This document shows positions 1-5,909 of a DNA stretch of 9,685 nt, piece after piece. Position numbers and translations under genes: made by a program. Within the stretch, counting starts at the first letter, position 1, and every line of letters starts with the position of its first letter. The DNA lies in NCBI GenBank assembly GCA_964445715.1, contig CAYULJ010000062.1:1-9685 (forward strand), given 5' to 3'. The notes under the pieces are model-generated. The model had not been told where the DNA came from, ran no database searches, and saw nothing but the letters and a program-made list of their open reading frames with translations. Source of the stretch: CAYPYS01 sp964445715. Lineage in GTDB: Bacteria > Omnitrophota > Gorgyraeia > Gorgyraeales > Gorgyraeaceae.

Positions 1-519
1 TTGTCCTGGTTTCATCTTAACGCCCTTTACCAGGCCACTATAGCCGCCAGTAGCAATATAATGATTTATATTTGTAGGGGCAATAACCCCGAAATTATTC
101 AGGATACGCCTCACTTGCGGCTTAAGCACCGGGATCTGAAAAAGATTAGCGACACTATCAATGCTGCCTTCTCCGATAGTGCCCAGAGCATGATCTCTCA
201 AGACTTTGTCATTGATAATATAATCTTCGATGAGTTCTGTAACCTTCTGAGGCGTGATGTTGCCATAACATATGCCAGGATGTCCGGATTTAGTAATAGT
301 AACGATTGGCTCTCTGTAGCATAGCCCGATACATCCTACCTCAATGATGCAAGCACGAATACGGCGAGCGCTTAACTCATCCTTGAAAGCTTGAAGCACA
401 GATAGCGCGCCCGCAGACCTACCGCAAGTAGCAGTGCCCACTGAGATCACCATGGGTTCGCTTTGTTTTATCCCTTCCCACTCTTTTTTTGCGCGCTCTT
501 GTAGTTCCTTAAACAACAT
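1..519 (-). CDS. NuoF-like NADH-binding flavoprotein subunit, 3' partial
   Basis: Translation from ATG 519 stays open for 173 codons to the left edge, so only the N-terminal part is seen. Residues about 23-100 form the N-terminal thioredoxin-like domain of HndC/HoxF/FdsB-type NuoF proteins: VGTATCGRSAGA with Cys32, then EVGCIGLCYREPIVTI with Cys63 and Cys67, then YGNITPQKVTELIEDY. The short N-terminal cysteine pattern lacks the extra leading Cys of the CGTxxC form; Cys84 (GICYG) is an unusual addition. Residues about 127-172 (PVLKPQVRRILNNFGVIAPTNINHYIATGGYSGLVKGV) match the linker that leads into the FMN/NADH domain, which lies outside the window. It starts 11 bases after nuoE, with GAGG overlapping the nuoE stop. 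The presence of the thioredoxin-like domain favours a formate dehydrogenase or hydrogenase diaphorase over complex I NuoF. Confidence 0.9.
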   Translation of the reverse strand, partial: MLFKELQERAKKEWEGIKQSEPMVISVGTATCGRSAGALSVLQAFKDELSARRIRACIIEVGCIGLCYREPIVTITKSGHPGICYGNITPQKVTELIEDYIINDKVLRDHALGTIGEGSIDSVANLFQIPVLKPQVRRILNNFGVIAPTNINHYIATGGYSGLVKGVKMKPGQ

Positions 520-530
520 AAGCTATTGCC

Positions 531-974
531 TCATTTGGGGAATATCTTGTCTATCTTCGATGGAGTTAACTTTATATGCACCTCTTTATTGATCGTCATA
601 CAGGGAGACAATGCGCAGCAACCAATACATGCCACAGTATCAAGGGTGTATTCCAAGTCTTTTGTAGTCTCTCCCTCCCTGACACCTAACCGTCTTTCCA
701 GTTTTTCCATGATCCGTGGCGCACCACGAACATAGCATGCAGTCCCACGACATACCGTGACCTTGTTCCTGCCTACCTGTGTAAAACGGAACTGCGAATA
801 AAATGATGCCACGCCATATATCTTGCTTTCCGATACACCAGTAAAGTTGGCTATCTCAAGCATAGCCTCTTCAGGGAGATAACCAAGCTTCTCCTGTACC
901 TGCTGTAAAATAGGTATCAATTCATCTTCTTTCCCCTCATAGGATGATAAAATAACACTCAAAGAATTTCCCAT
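531..974 (-). CDS. NuoE-like thioredoxin-fold [2Fe-2S] subunit (NADH-linked diaphorase, 24-kDa type)
   Basis: This 147-residue subunit belongs to the NuoE/HndA/HoxE/FdsG family. It carries one [2Fe-2S] cluster next to a NuoF-type flavoprotein in NAD-linked enzymes. The N-terminal helical part includes LQQVQEKLGYLPEEAMLEIA (about 23-42) and VSESKIYGVASFYSQF (47-62). The ligands are Cys75 and Cys80 in VCRGTACYVRGA, and Cys116 and Cys120 in ACIGCCALSP, with an extra Cys119. Start ATG 974 has a good ribosome site. A longer open frame begins at 1073, but those extra 33 residues translate the GC-rich repeat and look spurious. The nuoF-like gene follows after 11 bases. An isolated E-F pair usually serves a formate dehydrogenase or (bifurcating) hydrogenase rather than full complex I. 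Which one applies here is not visible. Confidence 0.92.
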   Translation of the reverse strand: MGNSLSVILSSYEGKEDELIPILQQVQEKLGYLPEEAMLEIANFTGVSESKIYGVASFYSQFRFTQVGRNKVTVCRGTACYVRGAPRIMEKLERRLGVREGETTKDLEYTLDTVACIGCCALSPCMTINKEVHIKLTPSKIDKIFPK

Positions 975-979
975 AATAA

Positions 980-984
980 CTCCT
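980..984 (-). promoter_or_regulatory. Ribosome binding site of the nuoE-like gene
   Basis: The minus strand reads AGGAG, 5 bases before ATG 974, overlapping the TAG stop of the DUF559 gene. It supports the start at 974 rather than an upstream in-frame start at 1073, which would add repeat-encoded residues. Confidence 0.75.
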
Positions 985-1405
985 ACTTTATTGTTTCCCT
1001 CTCTTTTGTGGGGGGAGATGAAACTATTTCCCTCCCCCTTGTGGGGAGGGCCAGGGAGGGGGAATTCAAACAATCAACTATCTTTTGCCGAATACTATCC
1101 CGATTCCCTAAAACATCGTGATTCCAGAATCTTAATATTTCAAATCCCTGTCCCTTAAGCCATTGATCCCGAACCTTGTCCTTCTCGCTCTCTGCATGTT
1201 GTCCTCCATCAACTTCAATGATCAGTTTCTTTTCAAAACATACAAAATCAACGATATAGCGGCCTATTACTGCTTGCCTTCGAAATTTATTCCCAAGGTT
1301 CCTAACGCGAAGGATATACCATAGATATTTTTCTGCCTCAGTTAAATTATTCCTTAACCTTCTGGCTGTCAGCGTTAAGTCTTCCCCTCCCCTAACCCCT
1401 CCCAC
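983..1405 (-). CDS. DUF559 family, Vsr-like endonuclease domain protein
   Basis: This 140-residue protein of the DUF559 family resembles the very short patch repair/PD-(D/E)XK nuclease fold. Its biological function is not established. The core is complete: LRNNLTEAEKYLWYILR (17-33), KFRRQAVIGRYIVDF (40-54), LIIEVDGGQH (61-70) with Asp53, Glu64 and Asp66 as likely catalytic acids, and GFEILRFWNHDVLGN near residue 90-105. Start choice is weak: GTG 1405 lies inside the right inverted repeat with no ribosome site, and no in-frame ATG follows, so translation may depend on coupling to mobA. The N-terminal GGVRGGE and the C-terminal tail after CLN (SPSLALPTRGRE, SPPTKERE) are translations of the flanking repeats. 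Its TAG stop forms part of the nuoE ribosome site. It interrupts otherwise functionally related genes. Confidence 0.85.
   Translation of the reverse strand: MGGVRGGEDLTLTARRLRNNLTEAEKYLWYILRVRNLGNKFRRQAVIGRYIVDFVCFEKKLIIEVDGGQHAESEKDKVRDQWLKGQGFEILRFWNHDVLGNRDSIRQKIVDCLNSPSLALPTRGREIVSSPPTKERETIK
995..1016 (+). repeat. Degenerate third copy of the GC-rich repeat
   Basis: This copy matches the first 22 positions of the repeat at 1028 at 17 positions and lies exactly 33 bases before it in the same orientation. Because 33 is a multiple of three, the DUF559 tail reads two similar peptides in tandem (PTRGRE and PTKERE). It looks like a decayed tandem copy of the left repeat. Confidence 0.65.
1028..1064 (+). 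repeat. Left inverted repeat of the DUF559 unit
   Basis: This is the inverted partner of 1382-1418. The inner hairpin is CCCTCCCC (1030-1037), CTTGT, GGGGAGGG (1043-1050). It encodes the SPSLALPTRGRE part of the DUF559 C-terminus on the minus strand. Together the two repeats bound a unit of about 391 bases holding a single gene. No clear target-site duplication was found beside it. Confidence 0.85.
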
Positions 1406-1992
1406 AAGAGGGAGGGAACTAATAATGTATAAAAATCCTGGGGTGTATTTATATTAGCGAAGAAAGGCTGGCTGGAGATAAATCGAGAAATCTCTTTTTC
1501 GTTTATCACCCTGACTTTAACATATTGGAAGAAATTCGTCACCTTCAATTCATTCTTTCCTAGCTGTCTCTCGATTACCTCAATACAGTTCTTTGAATAA
1601 ATCGCGTGGAGTGGTTCGAATCTATCCTGCCACTTGGGTACTATTACATCAGAGTCCTTGATTTTACTGATCATATGATCTATTAGATCAGGATTTACAA
1701 AAGGAGCATCGCAGCTAAATATGAAATTATAAACGCTGTCTGATTTAACGAGACCAGTGTATATACCGCCCAATGGGCCTTTATCAGGTATGATATCCTT
1801 TATGACTTCGATACCGATATCTACGTATCTTTTTTTATCATTGGCAATGACCATGAGTTTTGAAAATTTTTTTTCCAACCTTGCTATAAGTTCTTCTATC
1901 ATGGTGCTTGAGCCGAGTTTTAAAAATGCCTTGTCAGTCTTCATGCGCGTGCTTTTACCGCCAGAAAGTATTATTCCGGTAATTGAGTTCAA
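1375..1992 (-). CDS. mobA: Molybdenum cofactor guanylyltransferase MobA with repeat-derived tail
   Basis: This 205-residue cytoplasmic nucleotidyltransferase adds GMP to Mo-molybdopterin, giving the MGD cofactor of DMSO-reductase-family enzymes. The N-terminal loop is IILSGGKSTRMKTDKAFL (7-24), close to LAGGxSxRMGxDK but with Lys18 where Gly is usual. GPLGGI is at 72-77, and the metal-binding aspartate is Asp95 in FSCDAPFV, where CDMPF is more usual. The start is TTG 1992 in a TTGA overlap with moeA; no better start is seen. The last 14 residues, VPSLLWEGLGEGKT, are encoded by the GC-rich inverted repeat that borders the neighbouring DUF559 unit, so the ancestral protein probably ended near residue 191 (TPQDFYTLL). 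It overlaps the DUF559 frame by 31 bases. Confidence 0.92.
   Translation of the reverse strand: MNSITGIILSGGKSTRMKTDKAFLKLGSSTMIEELIARLEKKFSKLMVIANDKKRYVDIGIEVIKDIIPDKGPLGGIYTGLVKSDSVYNFIFSCDAPFVNPDLIDHMISKIKDSDVIVPKWQDRFEPLHAIYSKNCIEVIERQLGKNELKVTNFFQYVKVRVINEKEISRFISSQPFFANINTPQDFYTLLVPSLLWEGLGEGKT
1382..1418 (-). repeat. Right inverted repeat of the DUF559 unit
   Basis: Read on the minus strand it matches the repeat at 1028-1064 at 30 of 37 positions, and all seven differences are transitions. It has its own hairpin, CCCTCCC then TCTTGT then GGGAGGG, followed by a GGGG-rich end. It encodes the last residues of MobA in one frame and the start of the DUF559 frame in another. Confidence 0.85.
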
Positions 1993-3224
1993 ATCGCGCC
2001 TCCGTCAAATCCATGCCTTAAAAGCTGGACATATACCTTTTGGCCCTTTTTAAGAAAGGTCTGTCCTTCAGGCGCTACTATTATGCCATCAGCCAGGACG
2101 AGTGAGTTTATAATACCTGACCCCTGTGGCCCGGTAATAGTAGCATAAAATTTACCGTCTATATTTTTAAGTCTTGTGCGGATAAAATATCTGAGATCTT
2201 TTTTCTTCTGAAAATCCTGTGTCAGGATCGCCCGTACGCCGGGCCTGAAAAGATTCTTTGCGCCCTGCATCTTCAGTAACGACGGTCTTACAAATTCTTC
2301 AAAACTTATTGTGGAAGATACAGGATTACCTGGCAGGCCAAAGACAGGGATACCTCTTATAAGCCCAAATGCCAGTGGTTTTCCTGGTCTCTGGCACACC
2401 TTCCAAAACTTCATCTTCATTCCCATGTCCAATAAGACATCCTTTACTAAATCATAATCGCCAACAGATATGCCTCCTATAACAAGCAACATATCCAGAC
2501 CTTTCCTCAAACCAGCCTCTATTTTTGCTCTCACCTTTAACTTTGTATCCTTCGCAATACCTAAATCAACTGGCATGGCCCCGCATTTTGTTATCTGGCC
2601 ATGGACTATATAGCTATTACTATTTCTGATCTTACCTTTTGTCAATCTCTCCTCGACTCCTACCAATTCATCACCTGTTGCCAAGATTCCAACCCTCGGC
2701 CTTTTTGCCACTTTTATCTTGGCTATGCCAAGCGAAGCAAACATGCCTATTTCCTGCGGCCTAAGGATAGCGCCTTTGGACAAAACCTTTTGTTTCTTTC
2801 TTACATCCTCGCCTAGCCTGCGAATATTATCTCCAGGCCTAGCCTCTTTAAATATCTCGACCAAATCCTGATTCTTTTTCGTAAACTCCACCATGATCAC
2901 GCTATCAGCCCCATTTGGAACTGGTGCACCTGTCATTATTCTTATGGCTTCATTATTACGAATCCTGTTTTTTGCAGTATAGCCTGCAGCCACATCCTCT
3001 ATTACCTTTAAAATTTTAGAGGAGGTTCCAGACACACCTTTAGTATCCTTTGCCCTGACTGCATACCCGTCCATCGCAGAATTATCAAAAGGCGGCATAT
3101 CACAGCTTGCATGGATATCGCTCGCTATTACCCTATCCAGACCATCCAGAAGCCTAACAGTCTCAGCCCCTAGCGGCTTTATAGAATTCAAAATTATCTT
3201 TACTGCATCTTTGACTTTTATCAT
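1989..3224 (-). CDS. moeA: Molybdopterin molybdenumtransferase MoeA
   Basis: This 411-residue cytoplasmic enzyme inserts molybdate into adenylylated molybdopterin to give Mo-molybdopterin, needed by ArrA. The signature PPFDNSAMDGYA is at 44-55. TGDELV (183-188) opens the MogA-like domain, GGISVGDYD (250-258) is the phosphate- and metal-binding loop, and QRPGKPLAFG (278-287) and FGLPGNPVS (295-303) follow. The remainder is the C-terminal beta domain. Length equals the E. coli protein (411). The start overlaps the tatC stop by four bases (ATGA), and the stop overlaps the mobA start by four bases (TTGA), so all three are translationally coupled. No fused MogA or MobB domain is seen. Tungsten rather than molybdenum cannot be excluded from sequence. 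Confidence 0.95.
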   Translation of the reverse strand: MIKVKDAVKIILNSIKPLGAETVRLLDGLDRVIASDIHASCDMPPFDNSAMDGYAVRAKDTKGVSGTSSKILKVIEDVAAGYTAKNRIRNNEAIRIMTGAPVPNGADSVIMVEFTKKNQDLVEIFKEARPGDNIRRLGEDVRKKQKVLSKGAILRPQEIGMFASLGIAKIKVAKRPRVGILATGDELVGVEERLTKGKIRNSNSYIVHGQITKCGAMPVDLGIAKDTKLKVRAKIEAGLRKGLDMLLVIGGISVGDYDLVKDVLLDMGMKMKFWKVCQRPGKPLAFGLIRGIPVFGLPGNPVSSTISFEEFVRPSLLKMQGAKNLFRPGVRAILTQDFQKKKDLRYFIRTRLKNIDGKFYATITGPQGSGIINSLVLADGIIVAPEGQTFLKKGQKVYVQLLRHGFDGGAI

Positions 3225-3916
3225 GCTGGTCTATATGCCCATTTGGAAAACATGATTCCGATTTCATACAGAACTAATAACGGCCCTGCCATCAGACATT
3301 GCGTAATTACATCCGGAGGCGTAAGAATCGCTGCCACTACAAACATGCCGACTATTGCATGTCTTCTCTTCTTTGCCAAAAACACAGGCGTAACCATGCC
3401 GATCTTTGTTAGAAAAAGCATTATCAGGGGAAGCTGAAACACAAGACTAAATGCAAACACTATAGTGCCGACAAAAGAAACATATTTATTTACGGTTATC
3501 ATGGGGCTTATGAGATCTGTTGCAAACCCCAGGAGAAACTTCATGGCAATGGGTAAGATTATAAAATAGCCAAAGCTGGACCCTAATATAAAAAGGACGA
3601 AAGACAGCAGGCCGAATATGAGGACATATTTTCTTTCCTTTTTCTCCAATGCCACTGAAACAAATTCCCAGACCTGATAGAGAAGGTACGGGGAAGAAAA
3701 AAAGATGCCTCCTAAAAAAGCTATTTTAATATTTACTACAAAGGCCTCTTGCGGCGCTATGAATATAAGCCGCTTAACAGGCCTGACAAGGATAGGCATG
3801 AGCGCGCCTATTATACTATAAAGAACGCACGATATTATGATCACAAACACGACTGATTTTAGAAGCCTTGTCCTGGCCTCATCCAAATGTTGAACTAGCG
3901 TAAGCCGCTCATCCAT
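3221..3916 (-). CDS. tatC: Twin-arginine translocase subunit TatC
   Basis: This 231-residue inner-membrane protein with six predicted helices is the Tat receptor that recognises the twin-arginine signal. The N-terminal LVQHLDEARTRLLKS (about 7-21) corresponds to the HLxELRxRL motif that contacts the signal peptide. The following periplasmic loop has IAPQEAFVVNIKIAF, and the first cytoplasmic loop has SSPYLLYQVWEFVSVALEKKERK, including the conserved glutamate before KKER. AILTPPDVITQ near the C-terminus is also typical. Length is near the family norm of about 240-260. It starts one base after tatA and ends in an ATGA overlap with moeA, so the tat and cofactor genes form one transcription unit. 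No strong ribosome site of its own is seen. Confidence 0.95.
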   Translation of the reverse strand: MDERLTLVQHLDEARTRLLKSVVFVIIISCVLYSIIGALMPILVRPVKRLIFIAPQEAFVVNIKIAFLGGIFFSSPYLLYQVWEFVSVALEKKERKYVLIFGLLSFVLFILGSSFGYFIILPIAMKFLLGFATDLISPMITVNKYVSFVGTIVFAFSLVFQLPLIMLFLTKIGMVTPVFLAKKRRHAIVGMFVVAAILTPPDVITQCLMAGPLLVLYEIGIMFSKWAYRPA

Positions 3917-3917
3917 A

Positions 3918-4094
3918 TTATGCTTTGTCTTTTGTAACGTCTTCTATATCATCTTTTATCTCTTTTCCTGCCTTCTTAAACTCCTTTATAGACTTGGCTA
4001 ACGAGCGCGCTATCTCTGGTAACTTTGACGCGCCAAATAAAAGAAGCACGATCAGCAGAATTACAACAAGTTCTCCCATCCCAAACTTAAACAT
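3918..4094 (-). CDS. tatA: Twin-arginine translocase subunit TatA
   Basis: This 58-residue gene is the pore-forming Tat component. It has one N-terminal membrane helix (about residues 7-20, MGELVVILLIVLLL), the hinge FGASKLPEIARSLAKS, and an amphipathic then highly charged tail (KEFKKAGKEIKDDIEDVTKDK). The FG before the amphipathic helix and the K-L-P-E motif are diagnostic of TatA/E. ATG 4094 is preceded by GGGGGCGG. Its stop is one base from the tatC start, so the two are translated together. No TatB is present in the window, suggesting a minimal TatA-TatC system in which TatA also fills the TatB role. Its obvious client nearby is ArrA with its TRRDFVK signal. It is short but unmistakable. 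Confidence 0.95.
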   Translation of the reverse strand: MFKFGMGELVVILLIVLLLFGASKLPEIARSLAKSIKEFKKAGKEIKDDIEDVTKDKA

Positions 4095-4111
4095 ATCCGC
4101 CCCCTTTTGTT

Positions 4112-4140
4112 ATTATAGATTACGCTATTCGCTTAAGTTT
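4112..4140 (-). promoter_or_regulatory. Candidate promoter for the tatA-tatC-moeA-mobA segment
   Basis: On the minus strand a perfect TATAAT occupies 4117 down to 4112, 17 bases upstream of the tatA start codon. No good TTGACA-like -35 box is seen at 16-18 bases; the best placed hexamers, such as AAACTT, are poor and lie inside the inverted-repeat arm. A promoter overlapping a palindrome would suit a regulated start of the downstream genes. The -10 match alone could be chance in AT-rich DNA. Confidence 0.4.
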
Positions 4141-4173
4141 ACACTTTAACATTGTTAAAGTGTAAACTTAAGC
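4131..4173. repeat. Perfect 20-bp inverted repeat with 3-base loop
   Basis: The arms 4131-4150 and 4154-4173 are exact reverse complements, separated by ATT at 4151-4153. The arm is GCTTAAGTTTACACTTTAAC. The repeat begins 10 bases after the kinase stop and ends 36 bases before tatA. As RNA it would form a long, mostly A-U hairpin, but no T-run follows on either strand, so it is not a standard intrinsic terminator. It partly covers the -35 position of a candidate tatA promoter, so an operator is possible. A short second inverted repeat, CAAGTA...TACTTG (4173-4190), abuts it and includes the kinase stop codon. Confidence 0.9.
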
Positions 4174-4183
4174 AAGTATTAGA

Positions 4184-5497
4184 TTACTTGGGTAACATTA
4201 TAAAGAACGTGGTGCCTTTGCCTTCTTCTGATTCTACCCAGATCTTTCCATTGTGCCTCTTCACCACCTGCTTTGCTATTGAGAGCCCAAGGCCTGTGCC
4301 GTCTTTCTCTATCTTTTTTGCATTAGTTGCTCTGTAAAATTCATCGAATACCTTTGGGAGTTCTCCGCTAGGTATCCCTATGCCTGTGTCTCTGATCTCT
4401 ATAAGTATGGAATTGCCTTTATCATTAACTTTTATGCTAACCTTTCCATTGCGTGGCGTATATTTTACAGAATTTGCCAGGAGATTCGCGATCACCTCCT
4501 GGATATATTCTTTTGCTCCTCTTATCTCGCGAACTGTGGCTTCTACGCTTGAGTTAATAGATATGCTCTTATTCCTCGCCTTAGATGCAACGCTATTTAT
4601 CACTTCCTTTAGCATGTCCTCAAAAATAAATCGCGCCATCTTTATTTCTCTGCTTAATTTTATGCGCGTGACCTCTAAAAGCGCCTTTACAAAAAACATG
4701 AGTTTCCCAGCGCGCTCATCAGCCCTTTCTAAGAGGTTCATCTGTCTTTCATTAAGCGGGCCAGTAATACCTCCTGTAACCGGTTCAATACAGCTCTGGA
4801 TCGCTGCCAGATGTTCTTTGATGTCATGACTGACTCTTAAAACATATTTGCTTTTTATGCGGTCCTTTTCTATCAATTGCGCATTTGCCTCCCTTAAGCT
4901 CCCCTCGCGCTCTTTTAATTTCTTAGAGATAGATGTAGCCATGTATACTGCTATATACAGGGTAGAAATAAAAACAAAAGATGCCCCGCTGATGTGGACA
5001 GCATTGTTATGAAGATCAGAGGAAACAAACCCGATTAAACAATAATGAGGGAGAATACCAAGATATTCCGAGACTACCATTATACAAAATAATGTAACCG
5101 CAAATGTGGCCTGCAGGAAAGAGGCGCGCCTAGAAAGAAATATACTTGCAATAATCATATGAAAAATAAAATAAAATATAAAAGGATTTTCTATTCCGCC
5201 AGAAAAATGCACGAGGCTTGCAAGAATAAAAAGATCAAGCGAGATCTGAATATTAGCTACTCTATTGGCTACCGCAGAGAAATTTGTCTTTACTAGGTTT
5301 ATATATACAAGAAATAAGAGATTATATATTGCGAGTATAAAAGCTATGATATATAAAGGTATGACTGGAACAGGTATGTCAAATATAGATCTTGCAAAAA
5401 ATATTATAAGAAAAACTCCTGCTACAGCTATCCATCGCAACTTAATAAGCCAATAAACCCTTTCAAAAAGACCCTCGTTGGGATTCAAGCTCCTCAT
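4184..5497 (-). CDS. Membrane histidine kinase with RegB-type quinone-binding motif
   Basis: This 437-residue sensor kinase has about six membrane segments (roughly 15-36, 44-69, 83-99, 104-121, 128-148 and 169-190), then a charged linker, a dimerisation helix and a catalytic domain. The H-box is VSHDIKEHLAAI with phosphorylated His224. The N-box asparagine is in NLLANSVKYT (near 342), G1 is DTGIGIP (370-376), the F-box is VFDEFYRA and G2 is GTGLGLSIAK (400-409). Residues 100-106 are GGIENPF, an exact match to the GGxxNPF heptapeptide reported as the ubiquinone-binding motif of RegB/PrrB redox sensors, at the start of membrane segment 4 as in that family. The usual H-box proline is His229 here, and Cys236 lies twelve residues after the histidine. 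ATG 5497 has no strong ribosome site and is probably coupled to the receiver gene. A redox-sensing role for this respiratory locus is inferred. Confidence 0.9.
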   Translation of the reverse strand: MRSLNPNEGLFERVYWLIKLRWIAVAGVFLIIFFARSIFDIPVPVIPLYIIAFILAIYNLLFLVYINLVKTNFSAVANRVANIQISLDLFILASLVHFSGGIENPFIFYFIFHMIIASIFLSRRASFLQATFAVTLFCIMVVSEYLGILPHYCLIGFVSSDLHNNAVHISGASFVFISTLYIAVYMATSISKKLKEREGSLREANAQLIEKDRIKSKYVLRVSHDIKEHLAAIQSCIEPVTGGITGPLNERQMNLLERADERAGKLMFFVKALLEVTRIKLSREIKMARFIFEDMLKEVINSVASKARNKSISINSSVEATVREIRGAKEYIQEVIANLLANSVKYTPRNGKVSIKVNDKGNSILIEIRDTGIGIPSGELPKVFDEFYRATNAKKIEKDGTGLGLSIAKQVVKRHNGKIWVESEEGKGTTFFIMLPK

Positions 5498-5510
5498 AAC
5501 ATAGTATATT

Positions 5511-5909
5511 TTATCTCTTTCCTAGGAGTAGTTCAACCTTTGAAATTAATTCTTCTGGCTTGAGCGGCTTGTCAAGATAGGCATCAACTGGAAGCCATAC
5601 CTCATCCCCTGCCTCTTTTTTAAAATCCAGGCCTGTCTTTTCCTTGACAGCTGTCAGCATGAGTATAGGAATATCTTTGGAATCTTGACTGCCTTTAAGG
5701 GCCCGCGCAACATCAAAACCCTTGTCTCCGGTTTCCATCATGACATCCAATATAATAAGATCAGGCTTTTCCGGTTTAACTTTTTTAAGGCCTTCTCCTC
5801 CGCTCTTGGCAATGACAACCTTATACTTCGCACTCTCCAAAACCACCTTCATCGCTTCTACAATATCTGGATCATCGTCGATAATTAAGATCTTTGACTT
5901 ATTGCTCAT
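5511..5909 (-). CDS. Stand-alone response regulator receiver domain protein (CheY-like)
   Basis: This 132-residue protein is a single REC domain with nothing after it. With the ATG at 5909, the acidic pocket is Asp11-Asp12-Asp13 (IIDDDPD), the phosphorylated aspartate is Asp55 (LIILDVMM), the switch Thr is Thr86 (LMLTAV) and the conserved Lys is Lys114 (YLDKPLKP). The domain ends at about residue 130 (LLLGKR), so there is no DNA-binding or enzymatic output domain. An insertion-like stretch, DFKKEAGDEVWLPVD, sits between the Thr and Lys motifs, as in several delta-proteobacterial-type receivers. It overlaps arrD by 11 bases and is followed 13 bases later by a histidine kinase, its probable phosphodonor. 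It may act by protein contact, as a phosphorelay intermediate, or as a phosphate sink. The domain call is certain; the role is unknown. Confidence 0.93.
   Translation of the reverse strand: MSNKSKILIIDDDPDIVEAMKVVLESAKYKVVIAKSGGEGLKKVKPEKPDLIILDVMMETGDKGFDVARALKGSQDSKDIPILMLTAVKEKTGLDFKKEAGDEVWLPVDAYLDKPLKPEELISKVELLLGKR

Noticed and set aside
1..324. 107-residue plus-strand open frame at the left edge
   Set aside because: It is antisense to the clear NuoF-like coding sequence and resembles no protein I know.
531..1073. A longer 180-residue NuoE frame starting at 1073
   Set aside because: The extra 33 residues translate the GC-rich repeat, and a good AGGAG site precedes ATG 974.
995..1418. 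CRISPR-like array formed by the GC-rich repeats
   Set aside because: There are only three imperfect copies, two of them inverted relative to one another across a gene, with no regular spacers.
1019..1428. Target-site duplication flanking the DUF559 repeats
   Set aside because: The flanking bases on the two sides show no convincing identical direct repeat.
4131..4173. Standard rho-independent terminator after the kinase gene
   Set aside because: The stem is AT-rich and no T-run follows it on the minus strand; termination there is possible but unsupported.
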